A DNA stretch of 49,917 nt, taken from contig CALUVR010000017.1 of assembly GCA_944324285.1 (NCBI GenBank), positions 1 through 49,917 on the forward strand, given 5' to 3'. The notes beneath the pieces were generated by a model. That model was not told where the DNA came from. It did not search any database and worked only from the letters and a program-made list of their open reading frames with translations. Both the position numbers and the translations under genes were made by a program. This stretch comes from Candidatus Gastranaerophilales bacterium. GTDB taxonomy: Bacteria; Cyanobacteriota; Vampirovibrionia; Gastranaerophilales; Gastranaerophilaceae. Shown here one piece after another: positions 23,660 to 32,749 of the stretch. Position 1 is the stretch's first letter. Every line of letters begins with the position of its first letter.

Positions 23660-25033
23660 CTATCTTGCGCAAATCGTTCTAGCTACGTGGACGCCTGATG
23701 CGGAAGCCTGTATAAGTCCGCGGGTTACTCCTGCACCGTCGCCTATTGTAAAGAGATTTTTTACTCCTTCTGTTTCAAGTTCATTTGTTAATTTGACTCT
23801 CGCCGAGTAGAATTTAACCTCTATACCATAGAGAAGTGTATATCTTGAAGCTGTTCCCGGACAGATTTTATCAAGTGCATAGAGCATTTCTATAATACTT
23901 GTCATTTGTCTGTATGGAATGACTAAACTTAAATCCCCCGGAGTTGCACAGGTCAGGGTAGGTGTCAGAACGCTTGATTTAATTCTTTCCGGAGTTGAAC
24001 GTCTGCCGTCAAGCAAATCTCCGAAACGCTGCACAAGAATTCCGCCGCCTAACATATTGGCTAACCTTGCAATATGCTGACCGTACTGTATAGGTTCTTT
24101 AAACGGTTCCGTAAATTTTTCACTCACCAGAAGCGCAAAGTTTGTATTATTAGTTGTTTTTTCTGCGTAACTGTGTCCGTTTACGGTAGATATTCCGTTG
24201 TAGTTTTCCTGAACAACTTCACCGTTCGGGTTCATGCAGAATGTTCTGACTTCATCCCCAAATGTCGGTGAATGATAAATTAATTTTGATTCATATAATT
24301 TATCTGTCAACGGTTCAAATACAGGTGCCGGAAGTTCAACTCTGACACCGATATCAACGGCATTATTTACCATACCGATTTTATTTTTTGCAAATTCCTG
24401 AGTAAGCCAGTCTGCGCCTTCTCTGCCAGGTGCAATTATGGTATATTCTGCAGTAATTGTTTCTCCGTTATCAAGAACTATGCCTTTTACCTGCTCACAT
24501 TCAACAATGAGGCTTTTGGCTGAAACGTTATTTAAAATAGTAATTCTTTCTGCAAGATAATCCTGCATATTCTTAAGAACGTTGAGGCTTCTTTCAGTAC
24601 CGAGGTGTCTTACAGGCGAATAAACAAGTTTTAATTCTGCAAGTACAGCCTGTCTTTCAAGTTCTCTGTAAGTTTTCATATCAGTTCCGAAAACTTCTTC
24701 CGTTGCACCAAAATCAAGATACAATTGATCTGAATAGCTGATTAAATCTTCGACTTTTTCTCTGGACATATAATCTACAAGATGTCCGCCGACATCAGGT
24801 GTGAGAGTTAATTTTCCGTCAGAAAAAGCACCTGCTCCGCCCCATCCGCATAAAAGACCGCATTTTTTGCAGGTCGGACATTTTTCATAACCTTCTCTCA
24901 AAAGGCATTTCCTCTTTTCGATTTTTTCGCCTTTTTCTATTAAAACAACTTTCCAGTCAGGTTTAAGCTTTGTTATTTCAAGAGCCGCAAAAATTCCGGC
25001 AGGTCCTGCACCGATTATCGCAACGTTATACAT
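23660..25033 (-). CDS. FAD-dependent oxidoreductase (flavoprotein dehydrogenase family)
   Basis: A 457-residue protein with an N-terminal FAD-binding Rossmann fold (VAIIGAGPAGIFAALE, residues 3-18) and an acidic strand end (LIEKG). It resembles uncharacterised FAD-dependent dehydrogenases of the COG2509 type. Between the FAD motif and residue 80 it has four cysteines (KCPTCKKCGLLCGWGG), followed by AFSDGKLTLTPD, a pattern typical of that family. The C-terminal FAD motif is FTIGDGAGVTRGLIQASASG. The substrate is unknown. The cysteine cluster could bind metal or be redox-active. It is a single-gene unit followed by a terminator. Confidence 0.88.
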   Translation of the reverse strand: MYNVAIIGAGPAGIFAALEITKLKPDWKVVLIEKGEKIEKRKCLLREGYEKCPTCKKCGLLCGWGGAGAFSDGKLTLTPDVGGHLVDYMSREKVEDLISYSDQLYLDFGATEEVFGTDMKTYRELERQAVLAELKLVYSPVRHLGTERSLNVLKNMQDYLAERITILNNVSAKSLIVECEQVKGIVLDNGETITAEYTIIAPGREGADWLTQEFAKNKIGMVNNAVDIGVRVELPAPVFEPLTDKLYESKLIYHSPTFGDEVRTFCMNPNGEVVQENYNGISTVNGHSYAEKTTNNTNFALLVSEKFTEPFKEPIQYGQHIARLANMLGGGILVQRFGDLLDGRRSTPERIKSSVLTPTLTCATPGDLSLVIPYRQMTSIIEMLYALDKICPGTASRYTLLYGIEVKFYSARVKLTNELETEGVKNLFTIGDGAGVTRGLIQASASGVHVARTICAR

Positions 25034-25119
25034 TTTATTTCCTCATTTGTTATACTGCCAACTTATTAAACATATAATAAACATACCCTGATTTAAAGTC
25101 TTTGTGAAGAATTTGTAAA

Positions 25120-25743
25120 TCAATTTTTAGAGTATGGTATAAATTCTATGTTATCGACATCCATCTTAAAATTTTTCTTTCCGTATTTTTGATTGCTTTT
25201 TAAATAAATATTTAAAATGGTTTCACTGCCTGTTTTAATTTTTGTTTTCGGATCATAACCTTGTCTAATTCTTATGGCACGATTGGATGTAATTTTAGAT
25301 ATCAAATGGCGGTATATTTGCTTTGCTTCATACACCTCAAAACTGTCTTTTGCTGCTGTTAAATTTGCATCTGCCTTTGCTACTCCAAGGTTCTTGCCCG
25401 CATGCGCAAGTTGCTCTGCCTGTGGACCTGTTATTAAAAAATTTTTTCCTTGATTTGTTATAAATCTGAAAAAATTCGAGGCGGTTTTTTTTATAAGTAT
25501 TCCTTTTTCGTAAACTTTACACTTATAGCCGTTTTTTGCTCTGGCATAGTCGTAATCTTTATCAAAATGTGCAAATTTTGTTGCAATTTTTGTTTTTAGT
25601 TCATCGTTTTTAACAGGACCTGCAAGCACTTCTATTAATTTTCGGCATCCTTTTTGTATGTTTTCGCTGTCGATAGCTTCTCGTCCGTCAATGTAGACTC
25701 TGAGAGGTACTACTCCTGTAAAACTCAATGATGAAACCTGCAT
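25120..25743 (-). CDS. Hypothetical protein with N-terminal SLSFTG motif
   Basis: A 207-residue protein starting MQVSSLSFTGVVPLRVYIDG. No signal peptide or membrane helix is visible. The body is basic, with several Lys-rich segments (KKTASNFFRFITNQGKN, KQIYRHLISK). A good ribosome site (AAAGGAG) precedes ATG 25743. It lies 45 nt after the matrixin gene and may be the last gene of that operon. The SFTG start resembles three other proteins in this window. I recognise no catalytic domain. Confidence 0.75.
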   Translation of the reverse strand: MQVSSLSFTGVVPLRVYIDGREAIDSENIQKGCRKLIEVLAGPVKNDELKTKIATKFAHFDKDYDYARAKNGYKCKVYEKGILIKKTASNFFRFITNQGKNFLITGPQAEQLAHAGKNLGVAKADANLTAAKDSFEVYEAKQIYRHLISKITSNRAIRIRQGYDPKTKIKTGSETILNIYLKSNQKYGKKNFKMDVDNIEFIPYSKN

Positions 25744-25788
25744 ATTTGAACTCCTTTATTCATTTAAAACCTCTAAAAAAAAATTTTG

Positions 25789-27132
25789 CTATTCTTCAAT
25801 AAAGGTATCCTTAAAAGGTTTTTTTCTGGTTGATTTTGCATGCTCAATGTTGCTGATTAAATCTGAGATTTCCTCAGAATCGAAATATTCCTGAGCTTTA
25901 CGTGCATTTATCAATGCTTTTGATAAATTTCCTGCGTTCATCTCGACAACTGCCATATTGTAGTATACGATATAGTTATCCTGCGGGGTTTTTGATAATT
26001 CAAGCGCTTTGTTTAGAGCTTTTAATGCATTATTTTTTTGCCCAAGTTGCGCGTATGCAATTCCTAAATCAATGTATCCGTTCGGAATTGCCGGTGCTTT
26101 TTTTATGTAATTTTTGGCTTCTTTTATTTTATCCATCTGCATATCTTCTGCTGTACCTAGGATTATCGGCGGATAGATGAGTTTTTCTTTTTCTATTTTT
26201 GAAACCGGAATATTACTAATGTCAGGCGCAAGATTATAAAGGAGAGTTATTGTGTTTATGTCTTTTGCCGAAATATATTGAAAACTGCTTCTGAATCTTG
26301 TATAGATATTATTTTGCTGTTCTTCATTGGACATATACATCAAATCGTCTGTACTGTAGCTATGTCCCATTATCCCTAGAGCGTGTCCTATTTCGTGCAG
26401 AATTGTGTTGTATAATTCTTTATCCGAAAAATAATTTCCGTAAGCATCTTTATCATACAGGGTAATTGTCATTTTTTTCAGCATATCCACTTTTATGGTC
26501 GGTTCCGTAAATGCAACGACATATTTACAAACTCGTCCGACACAATTGTTTTCCGGCAGCGGCAGAAATTTTATTACAATTTGAGCCTCTTTTGCTTTTT
26601 GCGTAAATGTAAATTTCAAAAATCCGCTTGAAGTTTCCCATTGATTAAGGGCTTTTGATATTTCCTCTCTGTAGTAATCCGGCAGTTTATCGTTTGATGG
26701 GAAATCAATATAAACTTTGAGCGGAAAAGAGGCAATATCCCATCTTATAATTTTGCTGTCGTATGGGGTTTGTTCAATATAGTTTTGTCCGTATTTTTTC
26801 AATATACGTCTTTTCCAAAAATCTGTCTGAACAAGCGCTAATCTGGCGGCACTATCTGTTACATTATCTTTTGAAAGAGCATACATTTCTTTTTGCACGT
26901 TATATGTTGGAGGTATGCTTGCAAGAGCCAGAACATAATTGTATTTATATTCTTTGTTATCGGGTTTTAGATTTTTTGCAATACTTAAATATTTGTGAGC
27001 TTTTTCAAAGTGCTTAACTTTATATTCATTTAAGCCTGCTTTAAAAAATACGGCAGGTAAGAGATTTATTGCGGCTATAATCCCTATAAGAATAGCTGTA
27101 ATTATTAAATATATAGTAAAGTTCTTACGCAT
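25789..27132 (-). CDS. Membrane-anchored matrixin-type zinc metalloprotease with TPRs
   Basis: The 447-residue product (ATG 27132, overlapping the scpB stop by eight bases and preceded by AAGGAT) has an N-terminal membrane anchor (about 6-28, YLIITAILIGIIAAINLLP), a short TPR-like segment (about 30-80) and a metallopeptidase domain (about 130-290). That domain has the extended zinc signature HEIGHALGIMGHS and a Met-turn-like DLMYMSNEE, as in matrixins and related metzincins. C-terminal TPRs follow (about 340-420). The active domain probably faces outside the membrane. A TTG 39 bases further upstream would enlarge the N-terminus but destroys the anchor position. It is the fourth gene of the smc operon. 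Confidence 0.88.
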   Translation of the reverse strand: MRKNFTIYLIITAILIGIIAAINLLPAVFFKAGLNEYKVKHFEKAHKYLSIAKNLKPDNKEYKYNYVLALASIPPTYNVQKEMYALSKDNVTDSAARLALVQTDFWKRRILKKYGQNYIEQTPYDSKIIRWDIASFPLKVYIDFPSNDKLPDYYREEISKALNQWETSSGFLKFTFTQKAKEAQIVIKFLPLPENNCVGRVCKYVVAFTEPTIKVDMLKKMTITLYDKDAYGNYFSDKELYNTILHEIGHALGIMGHSYSTDDLMYMSNEEQQNNIYTRFRSSFQYISAKDINTITLLYNLAPDISNIPVSKIEKEKLIYPPIILGTAEDMQMDKIKEAKNYIKKAPAIPNGYIDLGIAYAQLGQKNNALKALNKALELSKTPQDNYIVYYNMAVVEMNAGNLSKALINARKAQEYFDSEEISDLISNIEHAKSTRKKPFKDTFIEE

Positions 27133-27640
27133 TATCCTTAATACCTTTATCGACTTCCAGAAGTTTTGCAAGTGAGCGGGTGTCGCCTTTTAGTTTAAAA
27201 TATTCAGAAAATTTTGGAGTTGTTTTAAGGTTATAGCTTCTGCCGTTTTTATCCCGTGTTCTGCTGATTAATCCTTTTTCAAGAAGCTCTTGAACATGTT
27301 CATAGGCATTTGAGCCGCGCAATTCTTTTAAATCAGTTTGTCTGATAGGTTCTTTGAGAGCAATAACAGAAAGAGTTCTTAAAACTCCGGGTTTTAATTC
27401 TACGGGACAGAGTTTTTCGACTATATCCATGTGTTCTTCTTTAACCTGAAGAATGTAGCCGTTTTCGTCGTCAATTTCAAGAGCACCTGAGCGGGAGGAG
27501 TAATCCATAATCAAATCCAGCATGGCTTCTTCTACTTTATCCACATCTTCTTCGTTTAAAATTTCCGCTATATCTTTTATGGAAAGAGCCTGTGCCGTTG
27601 TGAATAAAACAGCCTCAATCCGCGCTTTCAACTGTTCCAT
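27125..27640 (-). CDS. scpB: Segregation and condensation protein B
   Basis: Kleisin-interacting winged-helix (KITE) subunit of the Smc-ScpAB condensin, needed for chromosome compaction and segregation. The 171-residue product has two winged-helix domains: LKARIEAVLFTTAQALSIKD at the start and LSVIALKEPIRQTDLKELRG, ELLEKGLISRTRDKNGR in the second half. The ATG at 27640 is preferred over the GTG at 27646 because AGAGG lies five bases before it. It overlaps scpA by 26 bases and the protease gene by 8. Confidence 0.92.
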   Translation of the reverse strand: MEQLKARIEAVLFTTAQALSIKDIAEILNEEDVDKVEEAMLDLIMDYSSRSGALEIDDENGYILQVKEEHMDIVEKLCPVELKPGVLRTLSVIALKEPIRQTDLKELRGSNAYEHVQELLEKGLISRTRDKNGRSYNLKTTPKFSEYFKLKGDTRSLAKLLEVDKGIKDNA

Positions 27641-28415
27641 GTTCACCTCTTACCACGTATAAATCGGAATAGAATTTTTCCTGCACTAAATCGTAGTCAG
27701 ATTCAGCGGAAAGAAAAAGTAAGGCAATATATGCGCTGATTTTATCCATTCCCAGAAGCGTAAGTTCATTTAATTCTACTTTATCCTGATGATCAAAAAT
27801 CTGCCCGAGATTTTCTTTGAGCCTTAATACGCAATCTTCGATGTATTCTTCATGCGCAAGGTTAATAATATCGTCAGGCGTGAATCTTGCATAGGAGCGC
27901 ACTCTGTTTTTGGCGCGTTCGTGAGCCTGTTTTAGAGATTGTTTTTTCTCTAATTTTTCGTAAAATTCCAACTGGCGGATTAAGTCACGCAGGGTTACAA
28001 CGCGGTTTCTGTTGAGTCGTACGCTTGTACGGCGCTGCAGAACATCGTCAATTGTCATTGCATTCGCTGTAGGTACGTAATCCTCCTCCGGATATTCGAC
28101 AATAAAACCATCGTCGTCAAATTCAAGATTGTTTTCAGGTTCATCCTGAAACTGCAAAACATCTACCCCGTCCAGTACGCGGGATTTCATATTCAAAAGA
28201 ACTGATGCAAACAAAAGCGCACGACCTGTTAATCTAAGGTTTTGGGATTTCATCTCGCAAAGGTGCGCAAGATATTTGTCTGTAATATCAACAATATTGA
28301 TGTTCCACGGGTCAATTTTGCCGGCTTTTGCCATGTTTACAAGAAAACCTATGCCTTCATTATCAACATGTTTTTCTATTTCAGGTAAATCTATATTGTT
28401 ATACTGTACTGCCAT
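27615..28415 (-). CDS. scpA: Segregation and condensation protein A (kleisin)
   Basis: The 266-residue kleisin bridges the two Smc heads and binds ScpB. Seen: the N-terminal part with FLVNMAKAGKIDPWNINIVD, DKYLAHLCEMKSQNLRLTGR and LLFASVLLNMKSR, typical of ScpA, a variable acidic middle (about 90-115), and a C-terminal winged helix (about 200-260). The start codon shares one base with the smc stop (TAATG), so translation is coupled. It is slightly longer than the usual 250 aa. Confidence 0.94.
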   Translation of the reverse strand: MAVQYNNIDLPEIEKHVDNEGIGFLVNMAKAGKIDPWNINIVDITDKYLAHLCEMKSQNLRLTGRALLFASVLLNMKSRVLDGVDVLQFQDEPENNLEFDDDGFIVEYPEEDYVPTANAMTIDDVLQRRTSVRLNRNRVVTLRDLIRQLEFYEKLEKKQSLKQAHERAKNRVRSYARFTPDDIINLAHEEYIEDCVLRLKENLGQIFDHQDKVELNELTLLGMDKISAYIALLFLSAESDYDLVQEKFYSDLYVVRGEHGTVESAD

Positions 28416-31400
28416 TAATCTCTTAATTTAACTCCCGTTACTCTTGTGATACCTTTTTCTTTTTGCGTGACACCAATTGTTCTATTAGCTGATTCTATCA
28501 TAGGTTTTCTGTGACTAACTACTATAAATTGCGTATCTTTTGACTGGTTCTGCACCATTTGGGCGATACGTTCAACATTCATTGTATCCAAACTTGCATC
28601 AACTTCGTCAAATGCATAGAATGGCGACGGCATATAACGCTGGATTGCAAACACGAAAGCTAGTGCCGTGAGGGCTTTTTCGCCGCCTGACATACTTTCA
28701 AGACGCTGTAATTTTTTATCTCTCGGCTGCGCTTCAATTGTCAGACCGCCGTTCAGGGGATCATCAGGAAATTCAAGTTTTAATTCCCCTTCGCCTTCTG
28801 ATAATTGATGGAACACTGTTTTAAAGTTTTCGTTTATGTTGTTGAATGTTTTCATAAACGTTTCTTTTTTCAGTTGTTCGTATCCGTTCATTCTGTCTAA
28901 GATTTCTTTGCGTTCTTTTGTGAGAACTTCTATTTGTTCTTTAATCTCTGTCTGGCGTGCAAGTTTTTCATCGTAAGTCGTGAGGGCGCGCATATTTACG
29001 TCCCCGAGTTCCTGCATTTTTTTATCAAGTCTCTGAATTTTTGAAGTTATTTCATCCACAGACATCTCGACAGGTTCAAGCTTATTAATTTCGACGCCGG
29101 AGTCCTCAAGTTCTTTTTTTGCGTTATCTAACTGCGGTTCAAGTTCACGGCGGCGTGCTTTAAAGGATTCTATCTGCTCTGCAATTCTATCAATATCGCT
29201 CATTCGGATGTGCTTTTGTTTTTCCATCTCAATGAGTTCTGAGTTAATCTCATCACGCTGTTTGAGAAGTTCGCCGAGTTTTTCTTCAATTACAGCAATC
29301 TCTTCTTTCAGAACTTCAGCTTTTTTATTTAATTCTTCTACTTCTTTTTTGAAAGTTTCTTTGTCCTGTTCAAGTTTTACATTTGCTTCGTTTTTAGCGG
29401 TAATTTCTTCTTCTTTTGTATTGATTAAACTCTGATTGAAGGCAATTTCGCGCTCAAATTCGCTCTTGTCGTTTTGCGTCTGCATTAATTGAGCCTCCAG
29501 ACGTTTAATTTCATGCTCAACGCCTTCTGTTTTTTCTTTTAAATCCTTTAAATCTTTATCGTTGATTAATTTTTCAATTTCTTCTATTTGAGATTTTGTC
29601 TCAAGAATTTTATCGTAGACTTCGACATTTTTTTCTTCAAGTTTGTCGAGTTTTTTATTTATTTCAGCAATCTGCGGCTCTGTATTTTGGATAAAATCAG
29701 CTTTTTCTTTGAGAACGTTTTCGCTGTTCTCGTAATTTTTCTGCATATTGCTAAGTTCAACAGAGGCTTTAGAATGCTCGCTCACAGCATCGGAGTAATT
29801 TTGTCTGATTGTCTGGAGCTTGCCTTCAAGAGATGATTTTTTGCTTTCTAATGAAGCGAGTCGTTCTTCTAATTCTTTTACTTTATTTTTGAATTCTTCA
29901 AGCTGTTCGTCATCGTTTTGAGAAAAGCTCAGACCGCTTTTTCTCATCGAACCGCCTGTAATTGCGCCGGATTTTTCGAATAATTCGCCGGCAAGTGTAA
30001 CCATTCTGTAGCGTCCGATGAGTTTTTTTGCGCATTCCATATCTTCAACGACAATTGTGTCGCCGACTGCGTAGTAGAAAGCATTAATATATTCATCATC
30101 AAAATCTACAAGGTTAATCGCAAAATCAATTACCCCTTTATCTTTTGGAAGTGAGAGGCGAGTCGGGGCTTTTTGAACCTTATTCAGCGGAATGAATGTT
30201 GTTCTGCCGCCGCCTGATGATTTCAAAAGCTCAATCGCAACGGATGCAACATGCTCATCATCGACAACTATATGCGCCATTCTGCCGCCGAATGCAACTT
30301 CCATTGCGGTTGAGTACTCTTTATCAACCGTACCTAATTTGACAAGAGGTGCGTGAACGCCTTTTAGCTTAGCGTTCATAACAGTATCTATGGCATTTCC
30401 CATACTCTGATTTGCGTACTGTTTTTTAGCCTGCAAATTAGAGAGTTTATTATATGCCATTCTGATATTGTAATTCAGGTCATTAATTTCGTTGTTGGTT
30501 CTGTCTAAATCCTGAAGCGTATTCTGCTGGATTGATTTAAAATCCTGTAATTCTTTTGATAATTCTTCCACCTGCTGTTTTTTAAGGTCAAAGTTTGAAG
30601 TAAAGTTAGCTTTTAATTCTTCAAGTTCTGCAAGTTTTGTTTTTGCAAGCGAGAGCTGCTCGGTCAGATTTTTTAAGTCGTTTTCCAGCGGAAGTTTTTC
30701 TTTTATAAGATTATTTTCTTTATCCTGAAGGTTCTCAAGTTCTTTTCTCAAATTGTTGCGGCGTTCTATATGCTGTTCTGCCGTGCTGCTTAAGCCTGTC
30801 ATATCTTCAAGAATTTTCTTTAATTCGTTACGCTTTTCAACAATATCAAGTTCAATTTTTGCAATATTTTCTTCTTTTAATTTGATATTGAGTTTTGTGT
30901 TTTCAATTTTTTGCTTGAAGTTTTCAATACCGTTTTTGGCATTTTCAACGGTTTTCATATTTTCCAGAATTTGCTTATCCGCAAAGTTAATGGCATTGTG
31001 CTTGCGGTCAATTTCACCTTTCAGGGCTTCTTCCTGACGTTTAAGTTCAAGCTGCTGGGCTTCACCTTTTTCTTTTACAAGTTCTGAAATTTCCTGATAT
31101 TTTGATTTGATAAGTGTTAAACGCTCATCAAGGTCTTTATTTTTTAATTCTTCTTCTTTTTTCTTTTTGGTGAATTCGAGAATATTTGTATGCGCCTGTT
31201 CAAGGTTTCGTTTCAGGTCAAAGAAGCGGACTTTCGTAATCTGGCTTTCAAGTCCTGTTTTTTCTTCGCGTAATTTCTGGTATTTAATCGCGACTTCTCG
31301 TTCTTCCTTTAACTGTTCAAGCATTGCATCAATTTCCGTTAAAATAACTGATGAACGCTCTACTCTTTGTTCAACGTCTGTTAATTCATTGGTTGCCTGC

Positions 31401-31906
31401 TCTATTCGGCGGTCAAAGTCCGCAATCCCCGCAATTTCATCTATGATTTTGCGGCGGTTTTTCGGGGTGCAGTTTGTAATTCCCTGAACATCCCCCTGCA
31501 TCATGACGTTATAGCTGTTCGGGGTGACGTTATATTTTTCAAGAAGCGCATGGACATTAGTGAGAGTTGTGACGCTGTCATTGAGATAATATGTGCTTGC
31601 GTATCCTTGCGAAGATTTTCTGATACGGCGGGCAATACTTAAATCCTGACCGTCCTCCATGTCACCGAATGTTACTTTTACAAAGGCTTCATTCCTTTTT
31701 GTATAAGTAGAAATAAAGTGCGAAAGGTTTTCAGCACGGAGTTCGCTTGCATTCGCAAGACCCAGTGCAAAAAGAACGCTGTCTATAATATTACTTTTTC
31801 CTGACCCGTTTGGCCCTGATACGGTTGTAAAACCTTTTAATAAAGGTATTTCCGAACGGTTGGCAAATGATTTGAAATTATCTATCTCTAACTGTTTTAT
31901 GTACAT
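28415..31906 (-). CDS. smc: Chromosome segregation ATPase Smc
   Basis: The 1163-residue condensin ATPase has a Walker A (GPNGSGKSNI, residues 31-40), a long coiled coil (about 165-495), the hinge (about 505-665, with GVHAPLVKLGTVDKEYSTAM and FGGRMAHIVVDD), the return coiled coil, the ABC signature SMSGGEKALTALAF, and Walker B (FYAFDEVDASLD). ATG 31906 is chosen because MYIKQLEIDNFKSF is the canonical start and AGGG is well placed; the frame is open a further 51 bases upstream. It is the first gene of the operon and has a strong promoter. Together with ScpA and ScpB it forms the full condensin. Confidence 0.98.
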   Translation of the reverse strand: MYIKQLEIDNFKSFANRSEIPLLKGFTTVSGPNGSGKSNIIDSVLFALGLANASELRAENLSHFISTYTKRNEAFVKVTFGDMEDGQDLSIARRIRKSSQGYASTYYLNDSVTTLTNVHALLEKYNVTPNSYNVMMQGDVQGITNCTPKNRRKIIDEIAGIADFDRRIEQATNELTDVEQRVERSSVILTEIDAMLEQLKEEREVAIKYQKLREEKTGLESQITKVRFFDLKRNLEQAHTNILEFTKKKKEEELKNKDLDERLTLIKSKYQEISELVKEKGEAQQLELKRQEEALKGEIDRKHNAINFADKQILENMKTVENAKNGIENFKQKIENTKLNIKLKEENIAKIELDIVEKRNELKKILEDMTGLSSTAEQHIERRNNLRKELENLQDKENNLIKEKLPLENDLKNLTEQLSLAKTKLAELEELKANFTSNFDLKKQQVEELSKELQDFKSIQQNTLQDLDRTNNEINDLNYNIRMAYNKLSNLQAKKQYANQSMGNAIDTVMNAKLKGVHAPLVKLGTVDKEYSTAMEVAFGGRMAHIVVDDEHVASVAIELLKSSGGGRTTFIPLNKVQKAPTRLSLPKDKGVIDFAINLVDFDDEYINAFYYAVGDTIVVEDMECAKKLIGRYRMVTLAGELFEKSGAITGGSMRKSGLSFSQNDDEQLEEFKNKVKELEERLASLESKKSSLEGKLQTIRQNYSDAVSEHSKASVELSNMQKNYENSENVLKEKADFIQNTEPQIAEINKKLDKLEEKNVEVYDKILETKSQIEEIEKLINDKDLKDLKEKTEGVEHEIKRLEAQLMQTQNDKSEFEREIAFNQSLINTKEEEITAKNEANVKLEQDKETFKKEVEELNKKAEVLKEEIAVIEEKLGELLKQRDEINSELIEMEKQKHIRMSDIDRIAEQIESFKARRRELEPQLDNAKKELEDSGVEINKLEPVEMSVDEITSKIQRLDKKMQELGDVNMRALTTYDEKLARQTEIKEQIEVLTKERKEILDRMNGYEQLKKETFMKTFNNINENFKTVFHQLSEGEGELKLEFPDDPLNGGLTIEAQPRDKKLQRLESMSGGEKALTALAFVFAIQRYMPSPFYAFDEVDASLDTMNVERIAQMVQNQSKDTQFIVVSHRKPMIESANRTIGVTQKEKGITRVTGVKLRD

Positions 31907-31928
31907 AATTATCCCTAGTCTTATTACT

Positions 31929-31957
31929 ATTAGACTATACTTATAAATAATTGTCAA
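31929..31957 (-). promoter_or_regulatory. Strong promoter of the smc-scpA-scpB operon
   Basis: On the minus strand a perfect TTGACA (31957-31952), a 17-base spacer, and TCTAAT (31934-31929, five of six consensus bases) give a start near 31922. The leader of about 16 nt holds the AGGG ribosome site of smc. Confidence 0.75.
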
Positions 31958-32038
31958 AATGTTAAACCGTTCTTAATATAATATTCCGGCAGTTTTTTGG
32001 AGATGGTGAGGGCTGTTTTTTTGTAAAAATGTTATTGT

Positions 32039-32749
32039 ATGAAAAAATTGATTGTATTTATTTGTTTAATATGTCTGCCGGTTCTCGCAAGTGACTACGG
32101 AGTTTTTAGACCGGATAATTATAGATATTCTGCTGAAAATGGCGAAATGACACTTTTTATTCTAGATTTTTCAAACAGTATGACCGAATATCTTGACGGG
32201 GTTACAAAGGCACAGCTTATGCTTGATACAATGCGGCAGATCTTACCGTCAATTAGTAAAAACAGCAGAGTCGGATTAAGAGTGTACGGGCACAGAATGG
32301 GGTTTACACCTATTGAAGCCTGCAGAGCTTCTTCTTTAATTGTTCCTATTACTCCGAATAACAGTGCAAATATTGCAGGAGCCCTCGGGTCCGTGGAACC
32401 CCGCGGAATGACACCTATTACTTTTTCCCTAAAACAGGCTGTTAAAAATGATTTTATCGGATTTACCGGCAAAAAACACATTATCCTTTTGACTGACGGC
32501 GGCGAAAATTGTGACGAAAGCCCCTGTAAATATGTTATGGAACTTATAAAGGTGAGAAAAGATGTTACGATTGATGTGATTGCATTTAATATTGATAACC
32601 CTGATGACTTAGATCAATTAGAATGTACGGCACTTGTCACAAGCGGCAAATTCTATACCGCAAATACAGCCGCTGAGCTTGCCAGAAGTCTTAATAATTC
32701 TCTGAATGTTCATAAGGAAGTCGATGCGAAGATTATCCCGAATTATTAG
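32039..32749 (+). CDS. Secreted VWA-domain protein
   Basis: The 236-residue product starts with a signal peptide (1-17, cut after PVLA) and then consists of one von Willebrand factor A domain. The metal-ion site is complete: D-F-S-N-S (DxSxS), a Thr in RGMTPIT, and Asp in LLTDGGEN. Two Cys (GENCDESPC) may form a disulfide. Such domains bind ligands or partner proteins through Mg2+. No membrane anchor follows, so it is probably periplasmic or released. There is no ribosome site before ATG 32039; a TATAAT lies at 31977-31982. It overlaps the convergent PLD gene by four bases. Confidence 0.88.
   Translation: MKKLIVFICLICLPVLASDYGVFRPDNYRYSAENGEMTLFILDFSNSMTEYLDGVTKAQLMLDTMRQILPSISKNSRVGLRVYGHRMGFTPIEACRASSLIVPITPNNSANIAGALGSVEPRGMTPITFSLKQAVKNDFIGFTGKKHIILLTDGGENCDESPCKYVMELIKVRKDVTIDVIAFNIDNPDDLDQLECTALVTSGKFYTANTAAELARSLNNSLNVHKEVDAKIIPNY

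Noticed and set aside
29208-29435. Ser-rich rightward frames within smc
   Set aside because: Antisense of Glu/Lys-rich coiled coil, a common artefact.
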